This document shows positions 1 to 6,447 of a stretch of DNA of 7,367 nt, piece by piece (the first letter of the stretch is position 1; each line of letters starts with the position of its first letter). The translations under genes and the position numbers were made by a program. The notes beneath the pieces were generated by a model. It did no database searches. It saw nothing but the letters and a program-made list of their open reading frames with translations, and was not told the DNA's origin. The stretch comes from Kapaibacterium sp038202665 (GTDB taxonomy: Bacteria > Bacteroidota > Ignavibacteria > Kapaibacteriales > Kapaibacteriaceae): contig JBBRES010000124.1 in the NCBI GenBank assembly GCA_038202665.1, positions 1 through 7,367 on the forward strand. The letters are read 5' to 3'.

Positions 1-254
1 CCTGCGACGTTTTCCAAAACCCTTTTGGGATGGATGGAATGGTGGCTTGGACGTCGTCTTGGCTCGTTGAGCATCGACTCGACATTATCAATACGGTGGG
101 CGAAGTTCTTGCATCAACGACATGGCATCATGCAAATGGACAGTTGCATTCGGGAGTCGTATCTCTTGCCGAGTTCAATCTTCCAGCCGGAGTCTACGTG
201 ATGCGCCTTTCGTCCTCGGAAGGCATCGCATCCATCCTTGCTGTCGTGCTATGA
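1..254 (+). CDS. C-terminal end of a T9SS-secreted protein (5' partial)
   Basis: The frame is open from base 3 to the TGA at 252-254 and encodes the last 83 residues of a protein that starts before the window. The piece reads like a type IX secretion C-terminal sorting domain: an early QNPF box (residues 5-8), a central strand LDIINTVGEVL (about 26-36) and a final NLPAGVYVMRLSS motif (about 59-71), followed by a short hydrophobic strand. In this family such domains direct export across the outer membrane and are then cleaved or anchored. The function of the missing N-terminal part cannot be told. The stop codon overlaps the ATG of the next gene (ATGA at 251-254), so the two are probably co-transcribed. 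The sorting-domain call is fairly safe; the cargo is unknown. Confidence 0.8.
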   Translation, partial: CDVFQNPFGMDGMVAWTSSWLVEHRLDIINTVGEVLASTTWHHANGQLHSGVVSLAEFNLPAGVYVMRLSSSEGIASILAVVL

Positions 255-814
255 TGCACCGCGCAGAGCTGCTGACGTTCTACGAAGAGGATGTGCACCG
301 CAACGGCGCCACAGCACTTGAGCTAGAACATTCCGACGAGCATTTTTCTTCCGTTGAAGAAGTTTGGCTTGCCATTCTGGACGAACGGATAGGTCCGCGC
401 TTCATCGCCTATTGGAGCGCCATTGCACAAGAGCACGGCACATTTCAAGATGTGTTCCGTCGGTTCTTTGTCCGCATGATCGACAGTGTGCGTGAAGACG
501 AGATCCGCTATGGATGTCCGCTCTTCGGTTTACTTCACGAACTCTCCTCCGTCGACGAATCGTATCGCTTACGAATGCTCGTGATCATCGACGAGATGAT
601 AGACGTGTGTAGAACGCTCATCAAGCGCGGCATTGAGCGCGGAGAGCTGTTGGAATCAATCGATGTGGATGCCGTTGCAACGTGGATTGTTGCGTCTGTT
701 GAAGGTGCGTGGGGAATTGCAAAAGTGTATGCAACGAAGGACGCGCTTCGCACCGCGCTCTTAGGAATCCAGACGGCACTCGAGGCCATGAAGCCTACCG
801 ACAAACTCAGGTAA
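251..814 (+). CDS. TetR/AcrR-like regulator lacking a recognisable DNA-binding helix-turn-helix
   Basis: A 187-residue product. From about residue 32 it aligns by eye with the TetR/AcrR family. HFSSVEEVWLAILDERI corresponds to the end of the recognition helix plus helix 4 (usual form HFxSKEELxLAVLDE). YGCPLFGLLHELSS (87-100) matches the GCPLGNLxxE motif of many TetR effector domains. The C-terminal helices carry the typical RGIERGEL and VEGAWGIAK stretches (about 127-158). The N-terminus is abnormal. About 26 residues separate the first helix-like segment from the HF motif, against roughly 37 usually, and no turn or recognition-helix pattern (AGVSKGTLYHHF type) is present. The start at 251 is chosen for the four-base overlap with the upstream stop; no good ribosome binding site is seen, so translational coupling is likely. 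It is either a decayed regulator or a ligand-binding protein that no longer binds DNA. Confidence 0.7.
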   Translation: MMHRAELLTFYEEDVHRNGATALELEHSDEHFSSVEEVWLAILDERIGPRFIAYWSAIAQEHGTFQDVFRRFFVRMIDSVREDEIRYGCPLFGLLHELSSVDESYRLRMLVIIDEMIDVCRTLIKRGIERGELLESIDVDAVATWIVASVEGAWGIAKVYATKDALRTALLGIQTALEAMKPTDKLR

Positions 815-901
815 CACATTGTGGGCACTAGATGTGCGCGCACTCACCGCACCAACGTGCTTTCTGCAAGGAAGACATGCGTTGCTGGAGACGCTGTGAC
901 T

Positions 902-1168
902 TCAAAAATTCCGCAGGGCCTTCGTGTACTCGAACGTGAGTGCTTCTTGCAGAGCGCTCTGAAATGCAGCACTGCGCTGTGGTTGTGCATGTTCGAATCG
1001 AAACTCGAAGGTAAGGCCGCTGGCATCTTTGATCGACGAAGCATAGACCTCTGCATTCACTTCATAGTAGCTCGTACCTTCTTCGTCGGGTCCGCCCAGT
1101 TTGTTCAGCGAAATGTTGATTGTTGCCGTTCCCGAGCTAATAGATTTGATGTGTACTTGTGAATCCAC
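902..1168 (-). CDS. Small hypothetical protein
   Basis: A GTG-started minus-strand frame of 88 residues, transcribed towards the TetR-like gene. I do not recognise the family. The product has no signal peptide, membrane segment or cysteine. It alternates strand-like segments (VHIKSISSGTATINISLNKL, then YYEVNAEVYASSI, then LTFEFRFEH) and ends in a helix-like AFQSALQEALTFEYTKAL, which looks like a compact alpha/beta fold. The GTG is preceded by CAAGG, about seven bases away; a TAA lies in frame further upstream and no ATG lies between. Plus-strand frames over the same bases have poorer composition. It diverges from the gene at 1301, leaving about 130 bases between the two starts for promoters. 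Coding status is likely but not certain. Confidence 0.6.
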   Translation of the reverse strand: MDSQVHIKSISSGTATINISLNKLGGPDEEGTSYYEVNAEVYASSIKDASGLTFEFRFEHAQPQRSAAFQSALQEALTFEYTKALRNF

Positions 1169-1288
1169 AGACTTGCCTTGTATGATGTGACAAGAAACTT
1201 ACGACATCTCCTGAACGTGAGGCATTTATGTCGATATTCGATTCTATTCCAAGAGTGAAGAAGCTTTTTCAGCGTGGTGTTGTGTTTC

Positions 1289-1294
1289 AAGGAG
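1289..1294 (+). promoter_or_regulatory. Ribosome binding site AAGGAG fixing the start at 1301
   Basis: A perfect AAGGAG sits six bases before the ATG at 1301. It marks this ATG, rather than the earlier in-frame ATG at 1274, as the start of the signal-peptide protein. It also indicates that the organism uses Shine-Dalgarno initiation. Confidence 0.75.
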
Positions 1295-1300
1295 TTGCGT

Positions 1301-1621
1301 ATGCAACGGATGTTCATGCGTTTGATCGTTGGAATGATGCTCACAGGCAGTGGTGCTGCCGTTACAGCTCAGACAAGTACGTTGCTTGCCGATGTAGAAC
1401 TGGGCACGTCGTTCGTGCTCTATTTCTCTGTAACGTCAATCGACGGCCGGTATACTGCATGCGTTGTCGACACAATAGGTGTCCTACGGCTTCAATCATA
1501 TCCCAATGAGCGTCGAGACACGGTGGCCATTCCGGACTCTGTGAGGAATGTGCAGGCTTGGGGCTTTGTGTCGAATCGACTTCTTCTCTCCTACTCATCG
1601 CGGACACAGAACGAACATTGA
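1301..1621 (+). CDS. Short secreted protein with signal peptide, possibly a truncated beta-propeller
   Basis: A 106-residue product. A signal peptide is clear: a charged start (MQRMFMR), a hydrophobic core (LIVGMMLTGSGAA) and a likely cleavage after AVTA at about residue 23. The mature part is strand-rich: TSFVLYFSVTSIDGRYTACVV resembles one blade of a WD40-like or BNR-type propeller, followed by DTIGVLRLQSY and VAIPDSVRNVQAWGF. Only one to two blades are present and there is no T9SS sorting domain, so it may be the 5' remnant of a longer secreted protein. Alternatively it is a small periplasmic partner of the two membrane proteins downstream. It ends 12 bases before the DUF389 start, and no terminator lies between. 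The family is not recognised. Confidence 0.65.
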   Translation: MQRMFMRLIVGMMLTGSGAAVTAQTSTLLADVELGTSFVLYFSVTSIDGRYTACVVDTIGVLRLQSYPNERRDTVAIPDSVRNVQAWGFVSNRLLLSYSSRTQNEH

Positions 1622-1633
1622 AAGTCTGATTCT

Positions 1634-2944
1634 ATGGCAAACATCCTTACGGATCTCTTTAACCTGCAGAGAGGTGAAGAGGACAAGCAGAAGACGTTAG
1701 AGATTGTAAAAGGCAACATCTCCTTTCGAGGGGCAAACCTCTGGATATTGGCCTGTGCTATCATGGTTGCCTCTGTTGGACTTAACGTAAACTCTACAGC
1801 CGTCGTTATTGGGGCAATGCTCATATCGCCATTGATGGGTCCGGTGGTTGGAGCGGGCTTCGCATTGGGAGTGTACGACTTCCGCTTGTTAAGAAGGTCG
1901 TTGATTGATCTCTTCGTTGCGACTGCCGTCAGCCTCATTGTTGCGACTCTCTACTTCTATCTTAGTCCGTTCAAGGAAGTGCAGTCTGAAATGTTAGCAC
2001 GCACCTCTCCTAACATCTACGATGTGCTCATTGCGTTCTTTGGTGGGCTCGCGGGCGTGATTGCAATGACGAGAGTTGAAAAGGGAAATCCGATTCCTGG
2101 TGTTGCCATTGCAACAGCCTTGATGCCGCCGCTATGCACAGCGGGCTATGGTCTCGCAACTGCAAACTGGAGCTTCCTATGGGGTGCCTTGTTCTTGTAC
2201 AGCATCAACTGTGTGTTCATCTGCATCGCCACGTATAGCATTGTCAAGTATCTGCAATATCCTGCGGCAAAGCAGATAACCGTGCAACGTCAACGGCAGG
2301 TGAAGTTTGTTGTTACCGCTATCGTCGTGATAATGCTCTTGCCGAGCGCCTATTTTGCCTTTAATCTGTACAAGGAGCAGCAGTACAACCAAATGGCAGA
2401 TAGCTTTATCGACAAAGAATTCGTGGGGAATGGAAGTACGTTGGTGTATAAGAGGATCGACTATACAGTGGGCACGAAGACAATCGAATTGGCCTTTCTC
2501 AAGAAGGGATTTACCAGTGCGGAAGTGCAGCATCTTAACGAAAAGCTCAAAAGTGCCGGGTTGCTGAATACGAAACTGATTATCAGACAAAACTCTTCAG
2601 ACAATATGCGAAGCCTTAAGAGGGACATTCTGAACGAAGTCTACAAAAAGGATAATAGTCTGAGTGAAAAAGACAAAAGTATAGCTCTCTTGGAGCAAAA
2701 AATTGAAGAGAACACTTTCGACAACAAACAGCTGTTGGCAGAAGTAAAAGTTCTGTTTCCGTCAATTCAATCCGTTGCGGCATCAAGGCAGAATATTGCA
2801 TCTCACGATAGTGTGAGAACCGCCACCATACTCATGTACAGCGTGAAATCGAAGCTCAATCGAACAGATAGAGAAAAGCTAAGAAACTGGATGCGTACGA
2901 GAATGGATGTAGACAGTATTGATCTTGTAGAGACAAGGGACTAA
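1634..2944 (+). CDS. DUF389 family integral membrane protein
   Basis: A 436-residue protein of the DUF389 (uncharacterised hydrophobic domain) family; its biochemical role is not established. The hallmark GAMLISPLMGPVVG is at about 60-73, and a second conserved stretch GVAIATALMPPLCTAG at 156-171. I count about seven membrane segments: roughly 36-52, 55-78, 88-111, 129-147, 156-174, 178-204 and 222-245. A short cytosolic-type N-terminus precedes them. After the last segment comes a soluble region of about 190 residues. It holds a small alpha/beta stretch (TLVYKRIDYTVGTKTIELAF, then an EVQHLNEKLKSAG helix), a lysine- and glutamate-rich helix or coiled coil (about 325-372) and a final strand-helix-strand (397-432). 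The ribosome binding site is weak. The stop TAA directly abuts the next ATG, so this gene and the antiporter are almost certainly co-translated. Confidence 0.9.
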   Translation: MANILTDLFNLQRGEEDKQKTLEIVKGNISFRGANLWILACAIMVASVGLNVNSTAVVIGAMLISPLMGPVVGAGFALGVYDFRLLRRSLIDLFVATAVSLIVATLYFYLSPFKEVQSEMLARTSPNIYDVLIAFFGGLAGVIAMTRVEKGNPIPGVAIATALMPPLCTAGYGLATANWSFLWGALFLYSINCVFICIATYSIVKYLQYPAAKQITVQRQRQVKFVVTAIVVIMLLPSAYFAFNLYKEQQYNQMADSFIDKEFVGNGSTLVYKRIDYTVGTKTIELAFLKKGFTSAEVQHLNEKLKSAGLLNTKLIIRQNSSDNMRSLKRDILNEVYKKDNSLSEKDKSIALLEQKIEENTFDNKQLLAEVKVLFPSIQSVAASRQNIASHDSVRTATILMYSVKSKLNRTDREKLRNWMRTRMDVDSIDLVETRD

Positions 2945-4168
2945 ATGAATATCTATACGGCAATTGTAACGCTCATTTGTCTTTCGGCAGGTTTCGCCTA
3001 CATCAATCAAAAGGTATTGAAGCTCCCTTTTGTCATTGGATTGTTTCTACTGTCCACCGTGCTCTCACTTGCTATTGTTAGCTCGAGATTATGGGTGACG
3101 TTGCCGTTCAAGGACATTGAACAGGCGATGGCTCGTGCAGATATTGATTCGATCATCCTAGATGTACTTCTAGGCTTCTTACTTTTCGCTGGTGCATTGC
3201 ACACAAACTGGAAGGGCCTGAGGAAGCATATAAAACCAATTGCGACGTTTGCCTTGGGCGGCGTCATCCTCTCTACCATCGTCATCGCTGGTCTATTGTA
3301 TGGCGCCTCCCAATTGTTGGGCGTACAGTTGGACGTTATCTATTGCCTGTTGTTTGGCGCCCTTATTTCGCCCACCGACCCCATTGCAGTGATGGGCATC
3401 CTGGCGAAGGCGAATGTCCCGAAGAGCATTGAAGAGAAGATCGTTGGAGAAAGTCTCTTCAATGACGGCGTGGGTGTTGTTGTGTTTATCGCGCTATTGG
3501 ACACTTTGAAGTCCGGCGTGTTTAGTCTGACCCATTTCGAATTGCTCTTTGTAGAAGAAGCGGTGGGTGGCATTCTAGCAGGGCTGGTATTGGGCTATGC
3601 GCTGCATCTCTTCTTAAAATCGATAGACCATTATGAGACAGAAATACTTCTAACACTCGCATTCGTCATGGGTGGTTACGCCTTGTGCAACTACATTCAT
3701 GTGTCGGGTGCGTTGGCAATGGTAGTTATGGGACTGATGGTTGGGAACTACAATCAAGACGTCGCCATGAGCGACATAACGCAAGAATACGTGTACAAGT
3801 TTTGGGAATTGGTTGATGTTATTCTCAATGCCGTTCTCTTCATCCTCATTGCGTTTGTTGTGATCGTGATTGATTTCAACAGCTACTACATAGCCCTAGG
3901 TGTTATCTCGATTTTCATTGTCTTGCTTGCGAGGGCCATTGTAGTCTATGCCCCGCATTTGTTGTTCCCGAGACTGCTGAAGCTTGACAAGAAAGAGGCG
4001 AAGCTGATTACATGGGGTGGTCTACGAGGCGGGCTTTCACTGGCGCTTGTTTTGTCGTTGCCAAACAGTGAGGCAAAGAACATACTCGTCATTGCCACCT
4101 ACTTCTGTGTGCTGTTCAGCATTCTTGTGCAAGGCCTCACGATTGAGCGTCTTGCCAAGTCGAGCTGA
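2945..4168 (+). CDS. CPA1-family Na+(or K+)/H+ antiporter, NhaP-like
   Basis: A 407-residue inner-membrane cation/proton antiporter with about 12 hydrophobic segments. Family motifs are visible: GALISPTDPIAV (138-149), where the TDP unwinds the transport helix; GESLFNDGVGVVVF (168-181) with the N173-D174 pair expected to bind the cation and proton; WELVDVILNAVLFILIA (287-303); and TWGGLRGGLSLALVLSLP (356-373) with the conserved arginine R361. These features separate CPA1 (NhaP/NHE type) from NhaA and from CPA2. It lacks the long C-terminal cytosolic domain of many CPA1 members and stops soon after the last helix. The ion preference cannot be read from sequence. The ATG follows the upstream TAA with no gap, and AAGGGA lies four bases before it. 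It is the last gene of the cluster, followed by a hairpin terminator. Confidence 0.93.
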   Translation: MNIYTAIVTLICLSAGFAYINQKVLKLPFVIGLFLLSTVLSLAIVSSRLWVTLPFKDIEQAMARADIDSIILDVLLGFLLFAGALHTNWKGLRKHIKPIATFALGGVILSTIVIAGLLYGASQLLGVQLDVIYCLLFGALISPTDPIAVMGILAKANVPKSIEEKIVGESLFNDGVGVVVFIALLDTLKSGVFSLTHFELLFVEEAVGGILAGLVLGYALHLFLKSIDHYETEILLTLAFVMGGYALCNYIHVSGALAMVVMGLMVGNYNQDVAMSDITQEYVYKFWELVDVILNAVLFILIAFVVIVIDFNSYYIALGVISIFIVLLARAIVVYAPHLLFPRLLKLDKKEAKLITWGGLRGGLSLALVLSLPNSEAKNILVIATYFCVLFSILVQGLTIERLAKSS

Positions 4169-4191
4169 CGTGCTACAGGCCAACAACGACA

Positions 4192-4222
4192 AAAGCCGCA
4201 CCTCAAAAAGAGACGCGGCTTT
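4192..4222 (-). terminator. Strong hairpin terminator, probably bidirectional
   Basis: AAAGCCGC (4192-4199) pairs perfectly with GCGGCTTT (4215-4222). The inner bases extend the stem by five pairs, two of them G-T, to about 13 bp with a loop of five identical bases. Read on the minus strand it ends in TTTT and lies eight bases beyond the tRNA-Thr 3' end, as expected for that gene's native terminator. Read on the plus strand it lies 24 bases after the antiporter stop and can end that operon, although the T tract there is only three bases. Confidence 0.8.
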
Positions 4223-4229
4223 GTGTGTG

Positions 4230-4273
4230 AGCCAACTATCGGACTTGAACCGATGACCTGCTGATTACAAATC
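4230..4273 (-). tRNA. 3' fragment of tRNA-Thr (anticodon UGU), 5' half missing
   Basis: Read on the minus strand, bases 4273 to 4230 give an anticodon loop TTTGTAA (anticodon TGT at 4269-4267) and the stem strand TCAGC. After a short variable stretch comes a perfect T arm, ATCGG-TTCAAGT-CCGAT, then the acceptor strand AGTTGGC and a discriminator T. CCA is not encoded. Upstream of the loop the match fails. The 5' anticodon strand reads GGAGA where GCTGA is needed. No D arm is found, and no GCCAACT acceptor strand occurs in the following 60 bases. It cannot form a working tRNA. The native-looking terminator on its 3' side suggests this is the original downstream end of the gene, displaced from its 5' half by integration or recombination. 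Confidence 0.85.
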
Positions 4274-4290
4274 TCCATGACAATAGGACT

Positions 4291-4294
4291 GGAG
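4291..4294 (+). promoter_or_regulatory. Candidate ribosome binding site GGAG for the GTG at 4303
   Basis: GGAG lies eight bases before the GTG at 4303. It is the only Shine-Dalgarno-like sequence near the start of this frame and favours 4303 over the ATG codons at 4309 and 4339. It may be fortuitous, because the frame looks truncated at its 5' end. Confidence 0.4.
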
Positions 4295-4302
4295 AAGCTA
4301 TC

Positions 4303-5103
4303 GTGACAATGCGGTACCAATATGGTACCAATAAATGCATGAACTTGCCGATTGAACAGGTCTACTTTGTAGGGAATCAAAACAGAATTTGGAAGCGCGT
4401 GTTTGCTGGTCCAGTATTGAACTTAGGGTCGTACTTTGCAAGTGCTAGGTCTGTGACCGTGGACAATCAGAATGTGATTCATGTTTCTGGAATATGTAGA
4501 GGCCTGACAGAAGTACCAGGTGACGATTCATTCGTTGCGACACTGAATGCAGATGGAGCGTTAACTGAGAGTCGAGTAGTACTTGCACGGAAGGAAGGCG
4601 CTCCCGATCCTTCGTGTAGCAGTTATTTTGACGATAATCATATTCAGATGATTGCGTGCTACGCTGACAAGAAGTCTGTGATAGGTTCAACTTGCCGAAT
4701 TGGACAGCCCCCATTCAGTAGTGGAATCACTTTCTGCCAGATGTGCAGCCAAGAGAAAGGTCAAAAGATTGGAGCAAGGTGGCAATGTCTGGCTGAGGCA
4801 TCTCATTCGGAGGAACGTGTGTTTAGCGAGATATCATATTCTCAACACGGGTCTGTATTCGGAAGTGAAGTCATTGATAAGCTGAATCGACTTAGCGTGA
4901 AGGCTTCAAGTTCATTGGCAGATGTTCGATTGACATTGACGTCAATACCAGATCCTTGTAGAATTGTCAGACTGAAGAACGTGCATATTGAGAAGGAGCC
5001 GATCGATACCGATTGTCCCGGGGGCAGCGATCCATTGAATAGTTACCTGAATGGAACTACCCACGGTAAGGCCACTATTGGTCCCAATCCCTGCTGGCCA
5101 TGA
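4303..5103 (+). CDS. Cysteine-rich orphan protein, probably a 5'-truncated secreted protein
   Basis: A 266-residue product that I do not recognise. Residues about 48-88 (RSVTVDNQNVIHVSGIC, then DDSFVATLNADGAL) resemble one repeat of SBBP-type secreted beta-propellers (VAVDxxGNVYVTG..FVAKLNADG). The rest has no clear match. It contains 11 cysteines, including a CQMC at 145-148, and proline- and cysteine-containing turns near the end (DPC, TDCPGG, GPNPCWP), which suggests an extracytoplasmic, disulfide-bonded protein. Yet there is no signal peptide and no T9SS sorting domain. The frame is open upstream to 4249, across the tRNA fragment, so the real 5' end was probably removed at the recombination junction near 4273. 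The GTG at 4303 is a possible new start, with GGAG eight bases before it. It may be a pseudogene. Confidence 0.5.
   Translation: MTMRYQYGTNKCMNLPIEQVYFVGNQNRIWKRVFAGPVLNLGSYFASARSVTVDNQNVIHVSGICRGLTEVPGDDSFVATLNADGALTESRVVLARKEGAPDPSCSSYFDDNHIQMIACYADKKSVIGSTCRIGQPPFSSGITFCQMCSQEKGQKIGARWQCLAEASHSEERVFSEISYSQHGSVFGSEVIDKLNRLSVKASSSLADVRLTLTSIPDPCRIVRLKNVHIEKEPIDTDCPGGSDPLNSYLNGTTHGKATIGPNPCWP
4313..4334 (+). repeat. 11-bp tandem repeat GGTACCAATA(T/A)
   Basis: GGTACCAATAT is followed at once by GGTACCAATAA, so two units are identical in ten of eleven bases. Because GGTACC is itself palindromic, the pair also forms a near-symmetrical dyad. It lies 40 bases inside the tRNA fragment boundary and at the doubtful start of the neighbouring ORF. 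The unit length is not a multiple of three. Confidence 0.6.
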
Positions 5104-5129
5104 AGGGGCCCAATCCCCTGGAGATTTTT
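5104..5129 (+). terminator. Possible weak terminator
   Basis: AGGGG (5104-5108) pairs with CCCCT (5115-5119) around a six-base loop, and TTTTT follows at 5125-5129 after a gap of five bases. The short stem and the gap make it a poor intrinsic terminator. It sits directly after the stop of the orphan ORF and before the ribosome binding site of the next gene. Confidence 0.35.
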
Positions 5130-5148
5130 CTGCATCATTTTAAACATT

Positions 5149-5152
5149 GAGG
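5149..5152 (+). promoter_or_regulatory. Ribosome binding site (TTGAGG) of the propeller gene
   Basis: GAGG, within TTGAGGT, lies five bases before the ATG at 5158. It supports this start, which places a proper signal peptide at the N-terminus. Confidence 0.65.
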
Positions 5153-5157
5153 TCCTC

Positions 5158-6441
5158 ATGAACCCCACTGAGAAGATCCCTAGTATCCTCCTTTTCACCG
5201 CAGTTCTCGTACTAGGTGTTGTAGGCGCTTTCTCCCAGATCACTAAAGTGGCCGGGTATCCAAGATTCAATTATACAGGCGAGCACCTGTCTTTCACCAG
5301 CCTGAGTACGGGCATAATCGCGGGTGCATTTCACCGATATGGAACATTGTCCACAAGAGATTCTGGTTCAACCTGGACGACGTACGCTGTTGATTCATTG
5401 AAGTCTCGTGCTGGCAAGTTGAACTCGATCGTGATCGACACTAGCGGATATGGGTGGAGTGTGGGTGAAAAAGTAGCCATGTTCACAACGAACTATGGGA
5501 ACTCGTGGAAGCAGATCGGCTATAAGTCCACAGACAGTATCGCCGTTGAGCTTTCAAAAGTGATTCTAAATGACGTTTGTACGGTGGGCGACTCTATGGT
5601 CTGGATTGCTGGTGGGATGATTCACCTGCTGTTTTCAAGTGATATGGGTGCAACATGGAATCGAATTCCTTGCTATGGTAATGAGGAGGGAGTGGCCTTA
5701 TCAGTGCAGTTTGTAACTCACGCGCACGGTTGGGTGGTGTTTAAGAGTTCTATGAACCTGTATGAAACAATTGATGGCGGATCGACATGGTCCAAGATTG
5801 GAGATGGTCGTACGTTTCGAGATGTGCAGATGGTCAATGATTCACTTGGTTGGGGTTCGTCAAATAGGTCCATTGTTAAGACAACGGATGGAGGACATAC
5901 ATGGAATGTTGCCTTCAAAGATCCACTTGAATTCGAGTTAGTCCTTACACACTATCAAGACAAGCGAGTGTGGTGCGCTCCGCTTGATTGGGCAAGTCTC
6001 GGCAGATCTGTACACGTGTATTCATCGACTGATGGAGGGGTGAGATGGGACACCGTGAAAGGGACTAAGAACTACGGCTATCGCGATATATGCGCTGCAG
6101 ATTCAAACATTGTTTATGGAATTGTGGACGATGAATTGTACGCCATTAAATTCAATGGCCCAATTGATACAACTACATCCATTGGACGTGAACATGAAGC
6201 AGAGTCTGCTGACGGTTTCTACTATGACGCTGATGCGGAGAGGTTTCGCTATTTCGGATCTGCCCCACTTCACGAAGTCATTGTTTCTAGTTCGCTGGGC
6301 GAATTGATATTCATGACATTGGAACCAAATGGAACTTTACGCGAGATAGTAGATACATCACATTTGCCGAGTGGCTTGTATCTCATTCGGTACCGCGTAG
6401 GTGATCACTGGAGTACGAGGGGTGTCGTGTTGATGCGTTAG
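5158..6441 (+). CDS. Secreted Asp-box (BNR-like) beta-propeller with T9SS sorting domain
   Basis: A complete 427-residue exported protein. The N-terminus is a signal peptide: MNPTEK, a hydrophobic LLFTAVLVLGVVGA core and likely cleavage near AFSQ at about 24-27. Six Asp-box-like motifs of the SxDxGxTW type follow: about 65-73 (RDSGSTW), 110-117 (NYGNSW), 160-167 (DMGATW), 204-211 (DGGSTW), 242-249 (DGGHTW) and 289-297 (DGGVRW). They are spaced as blades of a propeller like those of sialidase or Ycf48 relatives. From about 350 the chain changes to a T9SS C-terminal domain, with VIVSSSLGELIF (374-385) and the hallmark LPSGLYLIRYRVG (403-415), ending GVVLMR. Nothing marks it as an enzyme; glycan or surface binding is only a guess. 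The TAG stop touches the left end of the insertion sequence. Confidence 0.88.
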   Translation: MNPTEKIPSILLFTAVLVLGVVGAFSQITKVAGYPRFNYTGEHLSFTSLSTGIIAGAFHRYGTLSTRDSGSTWTTYAVDSLKSRAGKLNSIVIDTSGYGWSVGEKVAMFTTNYGNSWKQIGYKSTDSIAVELSKVILNDVCTVGDSMVWIAGGMIHLLFSSDMGATWNRIPCYGNEEGVALSVQFVTHAHGWVVFKSSMNLYETIDGGSTWSKIGDGRTFRDVQMVNDSLGWGSSNRSIVKTTDGGHTWNVAFKDPLEFELVLTHYQDKRVWCAPLDWASLGRSVHVYSSTDGGVRWDTVKGTKNYGYRDICAADSNIVYGIVDDELYAIKFNGPIDTTTSIGREHEAESADGFYYDADAERFRYFGSAPLHEVIVSSSLGELIFMTLEPNGTLREIVDTSHLPSGLYLIRYRVGDHWSTRGVVLMR

Positions 6442-6447
6442 TGGAAA

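Noticed and set aside
122..250. Earlier start for the TetR-like gene at 122
   Set aside because: The extra residues lie inside the T9SS domain in another frame and show no helix-turn-helix. The ATGA overlap at 251 is the natural start.
834..843. Perfect 10-bp palindrome GTGCGCGCAC between the TetR-like gene and the minus-strand ORF
   Set aside because: It lies downstream of both genes rather than in a promoter region, and a palindrome this short can easily arise by chance.
844..1056. Minus-strand ORF of 70 residues
   Set aside because: It overlaps the better 88-residue frame on the same strand and has a shadow-like composition.
1228..1509. Plus-strand ORF starting MSIFDSIPRVKKLF with GTGAGG five bases upstream
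   Set aside because: It overlaps most of the signal-peptide gene at 1301, and its later part is arginine- and cysteine-rich, as expected of an out-of-frame shadow. The AAGGAG at 1289 favours the other frame.
4230..4310. Complete tRNA on the minus strand
   Set aside because: The 5' anticodon strand mismatches, no D arm or GCCAACT acceptor strand is found, and the TAGCT near 4301 lies at the wrong distance.
5083..5118. Repeated CCCAATCCC in and after the end of the orphan ORF
   Set aside because: There are only two imperfect copies, one coding and one in a weak hairpin. No further copies or larger structure were seen.
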